From contig JAGUYC010000258.1 in assembly GCA_020061515.1 (NCBI GenBank), positions 1 to 37,835 of the forward strand: a stretch of DNA of 37,835 nucleotides, written 5' to 3'. This DNA comes from Gemmatimonadota bacterium (GTDB taxonomy: Bacteria > Orphanbacterota > Orphanbacteria > Orphanbacterales > Orphanbacteraceae). A program made the translations under genes and the position numbers. Under the pieces are notes generated by a model. It ran no database searches, was not told the DNA's origin, and saw only the letters and a list, made by a program, of their open reading frames with translations. Every line of letters starts with the position of its first letter. The stretch's first letter is position 1. Shown here one piece after another: positions 23,512-33,990 of the stretch.

Positions 23512-24483
23512 CTCTAGTGTATCCCATGTGACTCCCAACAGCTTGGCGAGACGTACATCCCTTCGGTGTCGGCGAAAACTAACACCGAGGAGAACACAAG
23601 GGAGAACGACATACAGCAGCCCGACACTCACCATCAACACATAGTGAAGGGGACGTGCCACCTTCTTGCATCGTTCAGGACCCCCGAGGCTATTGACGAC
23701 AAACTCCCGAGCGGGAACCTCGCGCCGGTACTTCCCGTCAAGCGATCGTACTCGGACCGAGCCATCTTCGCGTGGTACGGCGGTTACCTCACGCACCGTG
23801 CCAGGCGGGTCCTCGTATTTGTACATCACCCGTGTGCCGACAAATGGAGATGGCGACACGAAGAAGAAGAACACAAACATCGCAGCACCACTGAGGCACA
23901 TTACCAGCGACATCAAGAGGCGCCTGCGCCATCGGCGCGGGTTGCCCAAGGCGGTTCTCCGAATGGGCTGCGTGTCGCGGATACGGTGCGCGAATGAGAG
24001 TGCTGCGCGAAAGCCGGCGTGGGTCCTCTTTTTCGCCTCCGGGGACATACTGGCGAGTGCCTGGAAACGAACGAACTCACCACAGCGTAGGAGATCGGGC
24101 TCCACGGCAAGCTCCGAAGTTCCCGGGTCCGAAACGCCTAGCACAACGTCTGGAGAGTGGCCGATAACAGAGCGCCCGAGCCACTTGCAGTCCTGGGGGA
24201 GGGAGAGTGTGATAGGCTTTGCGGTCATCACGCGGGTTAAGTCCACTCTTCCAGTGTTGACGACTGCACCGCGGATCAGAACGACGTCGGGGCTGATCGG
24301 CTTGTCCTGATACGTGATGGCAATGTCCGGCAAGTTCTCGACAATGTCGTCGAAGAGCCAGATCACCGACTCGGAAACAAAGGTGATCTCGCCGGGATAG
24401 CGGCGTTGAAGCGCGAGATACAGTCCCCATCCTCCGAGAATGACGGTCACGACGATTCCCGCGACTGTGAGCACAGTGTTCAT
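23506..24483 (-). CDS. integron-cassette-borne membrane protein of unknown function
   Basis: 325 residues, not recognised. ATG 24483; GGAGG is present upstream but 14 bases away, so initiation may be weak. Three hydrophobic segments: residues 1-25 (VLTVAGIVVTVILGGWGLYLAL), about 190-215 (LLMSLVMCLSGAAMFVFFFF) and about 280-302 (YVLMVSVGLLYVVLPCVLLG). Between the first two lies a soluble domain of about 160 residues (VSESVIWLFDDIVENLPDIAI; LIRGAVVNTGRVDLTR), beta-rich by appearance, perhaps an Ig-like or sensor fold. Between the second and third is a small domain (TRVMYKYEDPPGTVREV) resembling an SH3-like beta module. The stop codon TAA lies in the attC core. Composition is less GC-rich than the surroundings. 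Confidence 0.75.
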   Translation of the reverse strand: MNTVLTVAGIVVTVILGGWGLYLALQRRYPGEITFVSESVIWLFDDIVENLPDIAITYQDKPISPDVVLIRGAVVNTGRVDLTRVMTAKPITLSLPQDCKWLGRSVIGHSPDVVLGVSDPGTSELAVEPDLLRCGEFVRFQALASMSPEAKKRTHAGFRAALSFAHRIRDTQPIRRTALGNPRRWRRRLLMSLVMCLSGAAMFVFFFFVSPSPFVGTRVMYKYEDPPGTVREVTAVPREDGSVRVRSLDGKYRREVPAREFVVNSLGGPERCKKVARPLHYVLMVSVGLLYVVLPCVLLGVSFRRHRRDVRLAKLLGVTWDTLEA

Positions 24484-24508
24484 GAGTCGAACTCGCGCCT
24501 CCGTTGTG

Positions 24509-24515
24509 GCATAAC
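24509..24515 (-). mobile_element. possible cassette boundary (R'-like core)
   Basis: Minus-strand GTTATGC, one base off GTTRRRY, 26 bases upstream of the cassette gene start. With cleavage after the G, the cassette would run from 24514 to 23450 (about 1.06 kb). A full attC or attI upstream of it is not evident. Confidence 0.35.
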
Positions 24516-24540
24516 TACTATTCGACAGTTCCACGATAAT

Positions 24541-24890
24541 AGATCTCCATGCGACGGAATGCAAGATATCCGGGGACGCGGGCATGGGCTTGGCCGTGGA
24601 ACATACTGCGGAGCAGACAGTTACATGTTCGGCCCCCCGCGGGCCTGGCGGGATCGACCGCGAGCTCCGCCCGCGTAGCTGGACAAACATGGGCGGGGCC
24701 GGCGGTTCGCATGTCGGATCGCCGCGGGGGGGTTCGGGGCGATCTTCTCGTGTCCGCGTCGGCCCATCCGATCGAGACGCCTCGGGACATCCGCAAGGCC
24801 GCTTCCGAGGACGGGGAAGAAGTCCTTGCGGGGCGGAGGTTGAAGATCCGAATGAGAGAGCCCCGGGCGCCGGTCCACGGCTCCACTCCC
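24541..24890. other. intergenic region with a bulged hairpin
   Basis: No convincing gene. At 24592-24634 a 43-base segment folds into GGCCG..CGGCC, then AACAT..ATGTT, then ACTG..CAGT, with two 3-base bulges and a 9-base loop. It has no T tract, so it is not a typical terminator. It could be a diverged recombination site or an RNA structure. The rest is GC-rich and featureless to the eye. Confidence 0.4.
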
Positions 24891-25415
24891 CTACTCGCAA
24901 TACTCCCGCCGGCCGCAGGAGTCGCAGAGGGCCCCGGACCAGATCTCTTCGAAGATCGATGCGTGAAGGCGGACGGTCGCCGGGTCGCTCGTCGCGAACC
25001 CGATCTCGAAGTTCCGCCGCTCCGGCTTCTTGACGCCGATCCCGGCCCCGGTGAAGTTCGCGCTTCCCGCGTAAAGAAACGCGGCGTCCACGAGAACCAT
25101 CTTGAGATGAGCGCGGGGGCAGAAGAGCATCTCGAAGCGCTCGCTCGACGAGAGAACGGGGCTTCCGCCGATCTCCTCGCGGAATCTCCGCGACGGGGGC
25201 GCGCCGTGCAGGATCCGGATCGACACGCCGCGCTCCGCCATCTCCTCGAAGGCGCGAACGATCGAGACGTAACGTTTCCCTTTCCGAATTCGGATCTCCT
25301 TGACGTTCGCCGTCGCGATCCGAACGGACTCCCGCGCCGCGAGGATCCCTTCCTCGACCACGGTCGCGTAGTGCTCGTCGTCTCGGATGAAGCGGATCGG
25401 CGGAGCTCCGGTCAT
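24891..25415 (-). CDS. phospholipase D-family protein with one HKD motif and a C-terminal cysteine cluster
   Basis: 174 residues. The single HKD motif is complete: AHLKMVLVDAAFLYAGSAN (HxKx4Dx6GSxN). PLD enzymes of this size (the Nuc endonuclease type) act as dimers, so nuclease or phosphodiesterase activity is possible; some such domains are regulatory instead. The N-terminal half resembles the helix-strand pattern preceding HKD (ILAARESVRIATANVKE; FEEMAERGVSIRILHG). The last 11 residues, CDSCGRREYCE, give a compact CxxCx5C cluster that could bind metal. ATG 25415 overlaps the stop of the SpoIIE-type phosphatase by ATGA, so the two are translationally coupled. No signal peptide; cytoplasmic. 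Confidence 0.85.
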   Translation of the reverse strand: MTGAPPIRFIRDDEHYATVVEEGILAARESVRIATANVKEIRIRKGKRYVSIVRAFEEMAERGVSIRILHGAPPSRRFREEIGGSPVLSSSERFEMLFCPRAHLKMVLVDAAFLYAGSANFTGAGIGVKKPERRNFEIGFATSDPATVRLHASIFEEIWSGALCDSCGRREYCE

Positions 25416-26626
25416 TGCGAGGAGAGACGGCGGACGACGACGACCGTCGCGTCGTCCTCCCATCGGGAGCGGCTGTGGTCCTGCGCCGCGCGGAAAATGG
25501 CATCGAGAATCTCTTTCGCGGAGAGATCGCGGTTCTTGAGAATCACATCCTGGAGACGCTCCTCTCCGAACTCTTCCCCCTTCCGATTCGCCCGCTCGAT
25601 GATGCCGTCGGAGAACGCCACGAGAAGCCCGCCCTTGTCGAGATGCGCGAAGCCGCGCTTGAAGCGAATTCCCGGGAGAGGTCCGAGAACCGAGCCGCCC
25701 ACGTCGAGCCGGAACACGCCGCGTTCGAGGACGAGAAACGGCGGGTTGTGCCCCGCGTTCACGTACATGAAGTTCCCGTTTCGTTCGAGCTCCCCGTAGA
25801 AGAGAGAGACAAACTTCGTCGAGAGCGTGCTTCGGTGAATCACCGCGTTGAGCTTGCGAAGCGCCGGCGTGATCTTCATGTCCTTCTCGACGCCCATGCG
25901 GAGACCCGTAACGACGTCGCGCACGAGAAGCGCCGCGGGAAGCCCGTGGCCGCTCGCGTCGCCCACCGCGATCCCCATCACCTCCTCGTCGAGCGGAATG
26001 AAGTCGTAGAAGTCCCCACCGACGACTTCGGTCGTTTCCGCGCGCGCGGCGATCTCGTAGCCGGGAAACTCCGGGATGCGGTCGGGGAAGAGGCTTCGCT
26101 GGATCGTTCGGGTCTCCTCGAGATCCGCCCGAAGCCATTCGTGTTCGAGGCGATAGCTGAGCGCGTTCCGGATCGCGTTCAGCGAGAACTCGATCGTCTC
26201 CCGCTCCCACCCCTCGGCGAGGCCGAACGCGAGAACCCATTCTCTTTCGCCTCCGACGACGATCGCGGCGGAAGTCGTGCCCCCCACCACCTCTTGCTCG
26301 AAAGCCGGATCGATGCCGGGAGTCGCCGCGTCGAAGATGTAGCACCGGTGTTCGAGAAGGAGGCGGACGGGCGGATAGTCCATGGAAAGGCGGAAGCCCT
26401 GCGGGGTGGCGATCGGACTCTTCCGGTCGGAGATCAGCACGAGCTCGCCGCCCACGATTTCGTACGCGCGCCCGTTTCGAATCGAAAGCTCCTGGCCGAA
26501 CTCCTCCACGAGATCGCGGAGCACGGTGGAGATCAGCTCCTGATGCTTGACGCCCGAAGCGATTTGGATCTTCGAGAGCAGGGAATCGAGCTTGCGATAG
26601 AAGGTCTTCGGGTCGCTGATGGCCAT
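25412..26626 (-). CDS. SpoIIE/RsbU-type PP2C serine phosphatase with N-terminal sensor region
   Basis: 404 residues. The C-terminal 210 residues are a SpoIIE PP2C domain: LEETRTIQRSLFPDRIPEFP linker, then VVGGDFYDFIPL, GIAVGDASGHGLPAALL (metal aspartates), YVNAGHNPPFL, LVAFSDGIIERAN and WEDDATVVVVR. The N-terminal 190 residues look like a GAF-type sensory fold, without clear ligand residues. Such proteins usually control a partner-switching anti-sigma cascade by dephosphorylating an antagonist; no anti-sigma or antagonist gene is in view. ATG 26626 has GGGAGAG at good distance; the frame stays open to 26767 but that part is low-complexity and overlaps the promoter. It is coupled to the PLD gene. 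Confidence 0.9.
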   Translation of the reverse strand: MAISDPKTFYRKLDSLLSKIQIASGVKHQELISTVLRDLVEEFGQELSIRNGRAYEIVGGELVLISDRKSPIATPQGFRLSMDYPPVRLLLEHRCYIFDAATPGIDPAFEQEVVGGTTSAAIVVGGEREWVLAFGLAEGWERETIEFSLNAIRNALSYRLEHEWLRADLEETRTIQRSLFPDRIPEFPGYEIAARAETTEVVGGDFYDFIPLDEEVMGIAVGDASGHGLPAALLVRDVVTGLRMGVEKDMKITPALRKLNAVIHRSTLSTKFVSLFYGELERNGNFMYVNAGHNPPFLVLERGVFRLDVGGSVLGPLPGIRFKRGFAHLDKGGLLVAFSDGIIERANRKGEEFGEERLQDVILKNRDLSAKEILDAIFRAAQDHSRSRWEDDATVVVVRRLSSQ

Positions 26627-26649
26627 CGAGTCTCTCCCGGTTCGCGGTG

Positions 26650-26678
26650 ATGGTAGGCGATCGAACCCACGCGCGCAA
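26650..26678 (-). promoter_or_regulatory. promoter for the phosphatase-PLD unit
   Basis: Minus-strand TTGCGC (26678-26673), 17-base spacer and TACCAT (26655-26650, four of six), about 25 bases from the start codon. Divergent from the atp promoter. Confidence 0.5.
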
Positions 26679-26735
26679 GAGCCATTCCGCGGCCGGCGTC
26701 CGGAACGGCCCGGCCCGCGCGGTCCCGTTTTTCCC

Positions 26736-26764
26736 TTGCCGCGCGGCGGATCGTTAACTAAACT
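26736..26764 (+). promoter_or_regulatory. promoter of the atp operon
   Basis: TTGCCG (26736-26741), 17-base spacer and TAAACT (26759-26764), four of six in each box, 24 bases before the first gene. Its layout closely resembles the one upstream of the cupredoxin gene (36552-36580): TTGC(C/G), GGATC inside the spacer and ACTA at the -10. Confidence 0.55.
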
Positions 26765-26787
26765 CACAGGTCTTCGGGTGAAAGGCG

Positions 26788-27060
26788 ATGGAAGGGGAAA
26801 AGGGGAAGGCGGGCCGTCTGAAGAAGAGTCTCGCCGCCCTCAAAGAGGCTCAGAAAACCGAAGCCGCGCTGGGACGCCACCTTCATCTGGGTCTCACGCT
26901 GGCCGCCTCGACTCTCCTGTTCTTCTACGCGGGCTACCGGTTGGATCGCTGGGCAGGAACCCTCCCGATCTTCACCCTCGCGGGGACTTTCCTCGGCGCT
27001 CTCGGAGGTTTCGTGTACCTCTATCGCGAGCTGACCGCCGGGGAGAAGAAGAAGAGGTAG
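26788..27060 (+). CDS. atpZ: AtpZ-like ATP synthase accessory membrane protein
   Basis: 90 residues. The N-terminal 30 residues are charged and helical; two membrane helices follow (LHLGLTLAASTLLFFYAGYRLD, then PIFTLAGTFLGALGGFVYLYRE) and the tail is basic. The loop YRLDRWAGTLPIFTLAG is typical of the ATPase_gene1/AtpZ family that opens F-ATPase operons. Proposed roles in other organisms are assembly of the c-ring or divalent-cation transport together with AtpI. First gene of the operon, 24 bases after its promoter; ATG 26788 with GGTGAAAGG upstream. The next gene starts eight bases after its stop. Confidence 0.85.
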   Translation: MEGEKGKAGRLKKSLAALKEAQKTEAALGRHLHLGLTLAASTLLFFYAGYRLDRWAGTLPIFTLAGTFLGALGGFVYLYRELTAGEKKKR

Positions 27061-27067
27061 TGCGGCC

Positions 27068-27469
27068 GTGGGGCATCCTGAGCGGGTGTTCGTGATTGGA
27101 TCCGTCGCGATCAGCGCGATCGTATTCCTTTCTCTTCGCCCTCTCTTTCGCGCTTCGTTCGGCGCCGAGGCGTCCGCGACGCTCGCCTATGGGATCGCGG
27201 TCTCTCTCGCCGCCGTCGCGGCGAGCTTCTTTCTCCTGATGCGCGCGCTCCCCGCGTCGCATCGCTCTTTTCAGATCGTCTTTCTCGGAGGAATCCTGGG
27301 GCGGTTCGTTCTGTTCGGCGGAGCGGTGGGGGCGGCGTTCGCTCTTTCCGGACTGAACGGAAGGGGGGCGGCGCTCGCGATTGTCTCGGTCTTCGTTCCC
27401 CTCACCGCGCTCGAACTACTGTGCATCGTGCGGGGCCGCGCCGGTCGGGGCGCGAGCCGCCTGAAGTGA
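27068..27469 (+). CDS. atpI: AtpI-like ATP synthase-associated membrane protein
   Basis: 133 residues with four predicted membrane helices (VFVIGSVAISAIVFLSL; ATLAYGIAVSLAAVAASFFLLM; FQIVFLGGILGRFVLFGGAVGAAFAL; AALAIVSVFVPLTALELLCIV). It occupies the AtpI position between atpZ and atpB. Sequence similarity to E. coli AtpI is not obvious by eye; size, topology and position are the basis for the call. AtpI helps assemble the c-ring in some bacteria. GTG 27068 is used; a second in-frame GTG lies at 27086. Confidence 0.7.
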   Translation: MGHPERVFVIGSVAISAIVFLSLRPLFRASFGAEASATLAYGIAVSLAAVAASFFLLMRALPASHRSFQIVFLGGILGRFVLFGGAVGAAFALSGLNGRGAALAIVSVFVPLTALELLCIVRGRAGRGASRLK

Positions 27470-27476
27470 TGAAACG

Positions 27477-28319
27477 ATGAGCGGAACCGAAGCGATCGCA
27501 GAAGGAACGCATGAGACGGCGGCTCACGCGGAGCACGCGACCGATCCATTCGATTTCGTCCATCTCTTCCATCACCTGCAGGATGAGGTTCTCATCCCGC
27601 TCCCCTCTTTCCGCGTCGGAGCGGCGACGTTCGATCTTTCGATCACGAAGGCGGTCCTGATGATGTGGATCGCCGGGGCGCTCGCGCTCTTTCTCTTCGG
27701 GGGGATCGCGAGACGATTGCGCCGCGAGGATGTCCCGCGCGGAACGGTGACCAACCTCTTCGAGGCGATCATCCTGTTCGTGCGGGACGACATGGTGTAC
27801 GAGATCATGGGGAAAGGTTCCGGGCGCCGCTTCGCGCCCTACTTCCTCACTCTCTTCTTCTTCATTCTTTTCTGCAATGTTCTCGGCCTTGTGCCGTTCA
27901 TGGCGACCGCGACCGGGAACCTCGCGGTCACCGGGGGACTCGCGTTCCTCACGTTTCTTCTCACGCAGGGGGCCGGCATCCGCGAGCAGGGGCTCATGAC
28001 GTATCTCCGGAGCCTCGTTCCGCCCGGCATGCCGATCTTTCTTCTTCCGATCATGATTCCGATCGAGATCGTCGGCCACCTCATCCGGCCGTTCGCCCTC
28101 ACGATCCGTTTGTTCGCGAACATGACCGCCGGCCACGTGGTCATTCTCTCCCTGCTCGGGCTCATCTTTCTTTTCCAGGCGGTCGCGGTCGCGATTCCCG
28201 CGATCGCCTTCGCGCTCTTCATCAACACGCTCGAGCTGTTCGTCGCGTTTCTTCAGGCATATATTTTCGTGTTCTTGTCGATCTTGTTCGTCAACGCCGC
28301 GATGCACCCGGATCATTGA
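27477..28319 (+). CDS. atpB: F-ATP synthase subunit a
   Basis: 280 residues, integral membrane stator subunit holding the proton half-channels. The essential arginine is R211 in LTIRLFANMTAGHVV, the strongest family signature; PIEIVGHLIRPFAL precedes it and FINTLELFVAFLQAYIFVFL follows, both conserved. The His-rich N-terminal segment (HETAAHAEHATDPFDFVHLFHH) is an extended periplasmic tail like those of Bacteroidetes/FCB subunit a. ATG 27477 lies eight bases after atpI. Confidence 0.96.
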   Translation: MSGTEAIAEGTHETAAHAEHATDPFDFVHLFHHLQDEVLIPLPSFRVGAATFDLSITKAVLMMWIAGALALFLFGGIARRLRREDVPRGTVTNLFEAIILFVRDDMVYEIMGKGSGRRFAPYFLTLFFFILFCNVLGLVPFMATATGNLAVTGGLAFLTFLLTQGAGIREQGLMTYLRSLVPPGMPIFLLPIMIPIEIVGHLIRPFALTIRLFANMTAGHVVILSLLGLIFLFQAVAVAIPAIAFALFINTLELFVAFLQAYIFVFLSILFVNAAMHPDH

Positions 28320-28377
28320 TCGTCCGCCGGTCGCGGGACCGGCCGAGCGCGCCGCGGAAGGGAGTAAACGAGGAGGG

Positions 28378-28605
28378 ATGGCTGAAATGGAAATCGGAAA
28401 CATCGCCGCCGGGTTCGGGGCCGGCATCACGGTTTTGGCTGCGGGCATGGGGATTTCGAAGCTGGCGGCCGCGGCTCTCGAGAGTATGGGGCGGCAGCCG
28501 GAGGCCGCAGGGGATCTTCGCACCTCGATGATCATCGCGGCGGCTCTGATCGAGGGGGTCGCGTTCTTCTCTCTCGTGATTTGCATGCTTCTGGCGACCA
28601 AGTAG
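28378..28605 (+). CDS. atpE: F-ATP synthase subunit c
   Basis: 75 residues, two membrane helices forming the c-ring hairpin. The polar loop is MGRQPEAAGDLRT. The ion-binding carboxylate is E59 in MIIAAALIEGVAFF. The residue after it is Gly rather than the Ser of Na+-binding c subunits, so proton coupling is likely. GAGGAGG ends only one or two bases before ATG 28378; the in-frame ATG at 28387 (MEIGNIAAG) sits at a better distance, so the true product may be three residues shorter. Confidence 0.95.
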   Translation: MAEMEIGNIAAGFGAGITVLAAGMGISKLAAAALESMGRQPEAAGDLRTSMIIAAALIEGVAFFSLVICMLLATK

Positions 28606-28630
28606 AGCCGCGGGCGATCAGGGAGCGGGA

Positions 28631-29143
28631 ATGGACAAACTTCTTAGCATCAGCCCGGGACTCGCGATCTGGACGATCGTGAGCTTTCTCGCCTTTTTCC
28701 TTCTCTTGCGGAAGATCGCCTGGGGGCCGGTCCTTCAGGCGCTCGAGCGACGCGAGAAGAGAATCTTCGACGCGATCGAGGCCGCGGAGCGCGCGAAGGA
28801 GGAAAGCGCGCGAGCCCTGGAGGAACAGGTCGAGGCTTTGAAGCGCGCTCGGGAGGAGGCCCGGAAGATCGTCGCCGAAGCCGCCTCGGAGGCCGGCGCG
28901 CGAGGGAAAGAGATCCTCGCCGACTCGCGGTGCGAGGCGGAAAAGCTCGTGGAGCGAGCGCGACTTGAGATCCGGAGCGAAGAAACGCAGGCGATCGACC
29001 GCGTCCGGCGGGAGGCGGTCGACCTGGCGCTCGACGCGGCGGCGAAGCTGATCGGCCGCGCGATGAGCGAGGCGGATCACCGGCGTCTCGTCGAGGAGTT
29101 TGTGGCGGAGGCGACGCGGTCCGCGGACGGGAAGCGGTCGTGA
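28631..29143 (+). CDS. atpF: F-ATP synthase subunit b
   Basis: 170 residues: one N-terminal membrane helix (LAIWTIVSFLAFFLLLRKIAWGPV), then a long charged coiled coil (residues 38-150; RAKEESARALEEQVEALKRA; REEARKIVAEAASEA). This is the peripheral stalk joining subunit a to the delta subunit and the alpha3-beta3 head. It contains one unusual Cys in the coil (ADSRCEAEK). GGGAGCGGGA precedes ATG 28631, and the stop overlaps the atpH GTG. One b gene only, so the stalk is presumably a homodimer. Confidence 0.94.
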   Translation: MDKLLSISPGLAIWTIVSFLAFFLLLRKIAWGPVLQALERREKRIFDAIEAAERAKEESARALEEQVEALKRAREEARKIVAEAASEAGARGKEILADSRCEAEKLVERARLEIRSEETQAIDRVRREAVDLALDAAAKLIGRAMSEADHRRLVEEFVAEATRSADGKRS

Positions 29144-29694
29144 ACGCGGGGGCGGGACCTCTCCTCCGCGTCTACGCCGGCGCGCTCTTCGAGCTGGCTC
29201 GCGAGGCGGGGAAGCTCGAGGAGCGAAAGGCGGAAGCGCAGCTCTTTCTCGATGCTCTCGATCGAGAGAGGCGCATCGGGAAGATCCTCGTTTCTCCGAG
29301 GGTGACGGCGGCGCGCAAAACCGCCTTCATCCACGAGGTTCTCGGCGACCTTTTCTCGCGAGACCTTCGAAGCTTCGTTCTTCTCCTCGTCGAGAAGAAT
29401 CGGCAGGTCTTCCTGCGTGAAATGCTCGAGACGTTCGTCGAGCTGTGCGAAGAAGAATTGGGAGACCTGCGCGGACGCGTATCGACGGCCGTCCCGCTCG
29501 CGGAAGAGGACGCGGCCGTCCTCGCCGAGGAGCTTTCAAGGCGCGCCGGCAGACGCGTGCTTCTCGAGAAGACCGTGGACCCGAGGCTTCTCGGGGGCGC
29601 GGTTCTCCGAATCGGAGACCGCCTCGCGGACGGAAGCCTCCGAAGGCGTATTGGGGAGCTTAGAAGGAGACTTCTCGCTTCGTCCGGAACTTAG
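29140..29694 (+). CDS. atpH: F-ATP synthase subunit delta
   Basis: 184 residues, soluble stator subunit. The N-terminal helical bundle (LLRVYAGALFELAREAGKLE) and the C-terminal region (DPRLLGGAVLRIGDRLADGS then LRRRIGELRRRL) match OSCP/delta. GTG 29140 overlaps the atpF stop by GTGA. Its own stop (TAG 29692-29694) lies inside the left terminal repeat of the fold-back element that begins at 29690, so the last codon and stop may have come from that insertion; the length is nevertheless normal. Confidence 0.94.
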   Translation: MNAGAGPLLRVYAGALFELAREAGKLEERKAEAQLFLDALDRERRIGKILVSPRVTAARKTAFIHEVLGDLFSRDLRSFVLLLVEKNRQVFLREMLETFVELCEEELGDLRGRVSTAVPLAEEDAAVLAEELSRRAGRRVLLEKTVDPRLLGGAVLRIGDRLADGSLRRRIGELRRRLLASSGT

Positions 29695-29875
29695 CCTAGA
29701 TGATGCACGCGTTTTCGTCGCGAGGATGCGGAGCGCGTGCCGAGAGGCCGACCTGGACGAGCCGCTCCCGGAATCGTAGTCTGGGCACTACGATGAGGAA
29801 GCGGCGAAGGAAGAGAGGCTTCGTAGGCCGCGAGCCGCAGCCGCAGTTGGAAACGCGTGCACAATCTAGGCTAAG
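29690..29875. repeat. 186-bp fold-back (MITE-like) element between atpH and atpA
   Basis: Terminal inverted repeats of 25 bp, 29690-29714 and 29851-29875, agree at 23 positions. They read CTTAGCCTAGAT, then two mismatched bases, then TGCACGCGTTT. The exact centre is a perfect hairpin ATCGTAGT-ctgggc-ACTACGAT (29773-29794), and GCCGCT/AGCGGC pairing continues just outside it. The middle portions pair poorly. No reading frame of note. The atpH stop is in the left repeat and the atpA ribosome site (AGGAG) begins at the first base after the right one. No clear target duplication. In the atp transcript it would form a long stem. Confidence 0.8.
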
Positions 29876-29890
29876 AGGAGCGGTTTGTTC

Positions 29891-31405
29891 ATGAAGATAC
29901 GACCCGAAGAGATTACTTCGGTAATCAAGCAAAAAATCAGGGCCTTCGAGCGGGATCTCGAGGTCGAGGAGGTCGGGACGGTCCTTGATGTCGGGGATGG
30001 GGTGGCGCGCGTGTACGGGCTTCGCTCGGCGATGGCGAGCGAAATGCTCGACTTCGGCAACGACGTATACGGAATCGCGCTGAACCTGGAGGAGGACTCG
30101 ATCGGCGCCGTGATCCTCGGGGACTACCTTCACATCGTGGAAGGCCAGGAGGTGCGGCGGACCGGCCGGATTCTCGATGTGCCGGTCGGCGAGGCGCTGA
30201 TCGGACGCGTTGTGAACCCGCTCGGTCAACCGCTCGACGACAAAGGTCCCATTGAGGCGAGGTCCCGGAGGCCGGTTGAGTTCCACGCGCCCGGTGTGGT
30301 GCATCGCCAGCCGGTGAAAAAGCCCCTGCAGACCGGCCTCAAGGCGATCGACTCGATGATCCCGATTGGAAGAGGCCAACGGGAGCTGATCATCGGCGAC
30401 CGGGGGACGGGAAAGACGGCCATCGCGGTCGACACGATCATCAACCAGAAGGGCCAGGGGGTGAAGTGCTTCTATGTGGCGATCGGCCTGAAAGCCTCGA
30501 CCGTGGCCGGCGTCGTCGAGAAGCTCACTTCCGCCCGCGCGATGGACTACACGACCGTCGTCTTCGCGGGCGCGAGCGATCCGGCCCCCCTCCAATACAT
30601 CGCACCCTACGCGGGCTGCGCGATGGCCGAGTATTTCATGTATGAGAAGAACGAGGACACGCTCTGCGTGTACGACGATCTCTCCAAACAGGCGAACGCG
30701 TACCGGCAGCTTTCCCTGGTTCTCCGGCGGCCGCCGGGGCGCGAGGCGTATCCGGGAGACATCTTCTATCTCCATTCGCGGCTTCTCGAACGCTCCGCGA
30801 AGCTGTCCGACGCCCAAGGAGGAGGTTCGCTCACGGCGCTTCCGATCATCGAGACGCAGGCGGGCGACGTCTCGGCGTACATTCCGACGAACGTCATTTC
30901 GATCACGGACGGGCAGATATTTCTGGTGAACGACCTCTTCTTCGCGGGTGTGCGTCCGGCGATCAGCGTGGGCATTTCGGTTTCCCGAGTCGGAGGAAAC
31001 GCGCAGGTCCGCGCCATGCGCCAGGTCGCCGGTTCGCTTCGGCTCGACCTCGCCCAATACCGGGAGTTGGAGGCGTTCGCGCAGCTCGGGACGGAGCTCG
31101 ACAAGACGACGCAGGCGCAGCTCGACCGAGGAGTTCGCCTGGTGGAGCTCCTGAAGCAGCCGCAGTACAAACCGATGCCGGTCGAGGAGCAGGTCGTGTC
31201 GATCTACGCGGGGACCAAGGGCTTTCTCGACGACGTTCCGGTCGCGAAGATCCGCGATTTCGAGGCGAAGTTCCTCGCGTTCATGCGGGAAGCGCACGTC
31301 GGAATTCTCCGGGACATTGGCGAGAAGAAAGAGATCACGAAAGAGAACGACACGGCTCTCGCGGCGGCGATCCGCGAGTTCAAGGACGGCTACGCGAAGG
31401 AGTAG
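29891..31405 (+). CDS. atpA: F-ATP synthase subunit alpha
   Basis: 504 residues, non-catalytic nucleotide-binding subunit of F1. P-loop [11 protein letters not shown] (169-179), [19 protein letters not shown], and [15 protein letters not shown] with the arginine finger are present. The order of N-terminal barrel, central domain and C-terminal helices is complete. AGGAG at 29876-29880 is ten bases before ATG 29891; a TTG at 29885 is in frame but too close to the ribosome site. The gene directly follows the fold-back element. Confidence 0.97.
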   Translation: MKIRPEEITSVIKQKIRAFERDLEVEEVGTVLDVGDGVARVYGLRSAMASEMLDFGNDVYGIALNLEEDSIGAVILGDYLHIVEGQEVRRTGRILDVPVGEALIGRVVNPLGQPLDDKGPIEARSRRPVEFHAPGVVHRQPVKKPLQTGLKAIDSMIPIGRGQRELIIGDRGTGKTAIAVDTIINQKGQGVKCFYVAIGLKASTVAGVVEKLTSARAMDYTTVVFAGASDPAPLQYIAPYAGCAMAEYFMYEKNEDTLCVYDDLSKQANAYRQLSLVLRRPPGREAYPGDIFYLHSRLLERSAKLSDAQGGGSLTALPIIETQAGDVSAYIPTNVISITDGQIFLVNDLFFAGVRPAISVGISVSRVGGNAQVRAMRQVAGSLRLDLAQYRELEAFAQLGTELDKTTQAQLDRGVRLVELLKQPQYKPMPVEEQVVSIYAGTKGFLDDVPVAKIRDFEAKFLAFMREAHVGILRDIGEKKEITKENDTALAAAIREFKDGYAKE

Positions 31406-31416
31406 GCGGACGCTCG

Positions 31417-33975
<2,559 letters not shown>

Positions 33976-33990
33976 GGGCGGGAATAGGAA

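Noticed and set aside
24509-24640. attI or second full attC upstream of the cassette gene
   Set aside because: Only an R'-like GTTATGC is present; no arm complementary to the sequence next to it and no consensus R'' was found. The short resemblance to attI1 words is not significant by eye.
24518-24886. 122-codon minus-strand frame between the PLD gene and the cassette gene
   Set aside because: No recognisable motif, and it crosses the bulged hairpin; the composition looks like non-coding GC-rich sequence.
29696-29894. small protein-coding gene inside the fold-back element
   Set aside because: The frame spans inverted-repeat sequence, has no ribosome site of its own and is better explained by the repeat structure.
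29696-31297. 533-codon minus-strand open frame opposite atpA
   Set aside because: atpA is unmistakable on plus; the antisense frame lacks any family motif.
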